From GCA-002722245 sp038154685 (GTDB taxonomy: Bacteria; Bacteroidota; Bacteroidia; Flavobacteriales_C; GCA-002722245), in NCBI GenBank assembly GCA_038154685.1, contig JAYPYW010000114.1, positions 1 to 6,228 on the forward strand: a stretch of 6,228 nucleotides of DNA. Direction: 5' to 3'. This document shows, piece by piece, positions 5,495 through 6,228 of the stretch (its first letter is position 1; every line of letters starts with the position of its first letter). Under the pieces are notes generated by a model, which worked only from the letters and a program-made list of their open reading frames with translations, made no database searches and was not told the DNA's origin. Both the position numbers and the translations under genes were made by a program.

Positions 5495-5857
5495 TTAATA
5501 CTTCAGTAAAAACGTTTCTAAGCTACAAACCCTAACATTTTTGGTGATTAAATAATCATCGGAGTTTGGAGTTACTATGAAATTTCTTTTTGTACCTAAA
5601 TCTTCAAAGGATTGAATATTACCCTTGCTTAGCTTGGGGCTTGAAGTATACTTAATTTCTATTCCTATTTCTGGGATTCCTGCCTTTGTGAGTACTAGGT
5701 CGCACTCTGCCCTTTGATGGGTTCTATAAAAATAGGGTTCCACCCTTTCAGGGAGTAAATTACAAATTTGTTCCAATGCATATCCTTCCAACGAGTTTCC
5801 AATGATTGGATTGCCTTGCAATTCATCAAATGTTTCCGTTTTAATCCTTTCAATCAT
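5495..5857 (-). pseudogene. Truncated AAA_14/DUF4143 ATPase, C-terminal domain only
   Basis: The 120-aa frame matches the C-terminal DUF4143 part of the widespread AAA_14/DUF4143 family, whose members normally have about 370-400 aa with a P-loop ATPase at the N-terminus. Visible family marks are FDELQGNPIIGNSLEG (10-25), YALEQI, RAECDLVLTKAG (49-60) and IEIKYTSSPKLSKG (66-79). E24, D53 and E67-x-K69 fit a PD-(D/E)xK nuclease-like core. The whole ATPase and helical linker are missing: upstream codons (ITAFSK back to a stop at 5876-5878) do not resemble the family, and I see no displaced piece in the remaining 370 nt. Homology seems to begin at about residue 5, so the break lies close to the ATG. 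The surviving part has no internal stop or frameshift, so the loss may be recent, or the domain may be retained as a free-standing protein. No clear promoter is visible. Confidence 0.75.
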
Positions 5858-5934
5858 CTTACTAAAAGCAGTTATTTACAATGAAATAATCAAATTTAAA
5901 TTGTGTTTTTCATGGTGAAAGAGTGGGGTTGATA

Positions 5935-5960
5935 TTAAAAACAAAGGGTGATAGCCACCC
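5935..5960 (-). terminator. Terminator-like hairpin on the minus strand
   Basis: On the minus strand GGGTG (5956-5960) pairs with CACCC (5946-5950) over a 5-nt loop, followed by TTTGTTTTTAATA. The stem is short, 5 bp, but the T-rich tail is appropriate. It would end a leftward transcript entering from the right of the window or a small RNA; no minus-strand gene is visible between here and 6228. Confidence 0.4.
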
Positions 5961-6070
5961 AAACCCAGAGCGACTCAATCCAAGTCAAATTTAAAAATCA
6001 CCCAAAAACGCATTAAATAACTGTAATTCAGTCATTTGAACAAGTTAAATACCATTTAAAAAATCGTTTC

Positions 6071-6124
6071 AACCTGCATTTTTGTATTAAAAAGTCCAAT
6101 AATAAGCTTTAAATTGTGCAGGTT
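6071..6124. repeat. 8-bp inverted repeat with 38-nt spacer
   Basis: AACCTGCA (6071-6078) is perfectly inverted as TGCAGGTT (6117-6124). The spacer is AT-rich with some further T/A pairing possible. It could be a structured leader, a binding site pair or chance; nothing else supports a function. Confidence 0.35.
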
Positions 6125-6216
6125 ATAGTGTTAAAAAAGTATTTAGGTAGATTTTCGATGGTAAACCGAAACGTTATACATTTAACTGCGTAATTGCTAT
6201 TTTGAGAAATAATTAA

Positions 6217-6228
6217 ATGAAAAATAAT
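6217..6228 (+). CDS. Possible start of a gene running off the right edge
   Basis: ATG followed by three codons (MKNN) reaches the window end. The context (AATTAA before the ATG and Lys/Asn codons after it) is typical of starts in AT-rich Bacteroidota genomes, and TATTTTG (6198-6204), one base short of a -7 TAnnTTTG element, lies 12 nt upstream. With four codons nothing can be said about the product, and this may be chance. Confidence 0.3.

Larger units (their letters stand above)
5858..6216. other. Long non-coding stretch
   Basis: About 360 nt of AT-rich DNA with no credible reading frame on either strand and no tRNA-like or CRISPR-like structure. It holds a minus-strand terminator-like hairpin (5935-5960) and an 8-bp inverted repeat (6071-6124). 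It lies just upstream of the DUF4143 remnant, where the missing ATPase portion would be expected, but no trace of that portion is readable. Confidence 0.6.

Overview
The window looks like part of a Bacteroidota chromosome, most likely from a flavobacterium-like lineage. The DNA is AT-rich and the starts lack Shine-Dalgarno sequences. Several upstream regions carry TTG/TAnnTTTG-type promoter elements. The intergenic spaces are full of small palindromic repeats whose arms begin GTCATTGCGAGG or GTCATCC/TCAGAGCG, a style I associate with this phylum. The taxon is an inference; no rRNA or other marker is present.

Layout. Positions 1-23 hold the terminator of a gene lying to the left. Positions 42-440 hold no gene: a nested inverted-repeat element (42-346), GC-rich hairpins, and the terminator of the next gene. 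Positions 464-2299 (minus) encode a secreted GH20 beta-N-acetylhexosaminidase with its own promoter and terminator. Positions 2395-2799 (minus) encode a small two-helix membrane protein resembling DUF3592. Divergent from it is a two-gene plus-strand operon: an RluA-family pseudouridine synthase (2851-3738) overlapping by 8 nt a DUF1801 protein (3731-4084). Positions 4085-4376 are a second repeat cluster that contains a 10-N assembly gap. Positions 4377-5282 encode a seven-bladed WD40 protein with a GTG start. Another palindromic repeat follows, then a minus-strand remnant of an AAA_14/DUF4143 ATPase that keeps only the C-terminal nuclease-like domain (5495-5857). The last 370 nt are mostly non-coding; a gene may begin at 6217.

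The genes do not form one pathway. They look like housekeeping or accessory singletons (amino-sugar release, RNA modification, scaffolding) separated by repeats. I see no new defence or metabolic system. The unusual content is in the repeats. Two loci share a nine-nucleotide-periodic triple repeat placed 26-27 nt before a GTCATTGCGAGG palindrome. One repeat arm is embedded in frame inside the WD40 gene, and a full palindrome of the same family lies just downstream of that gene.
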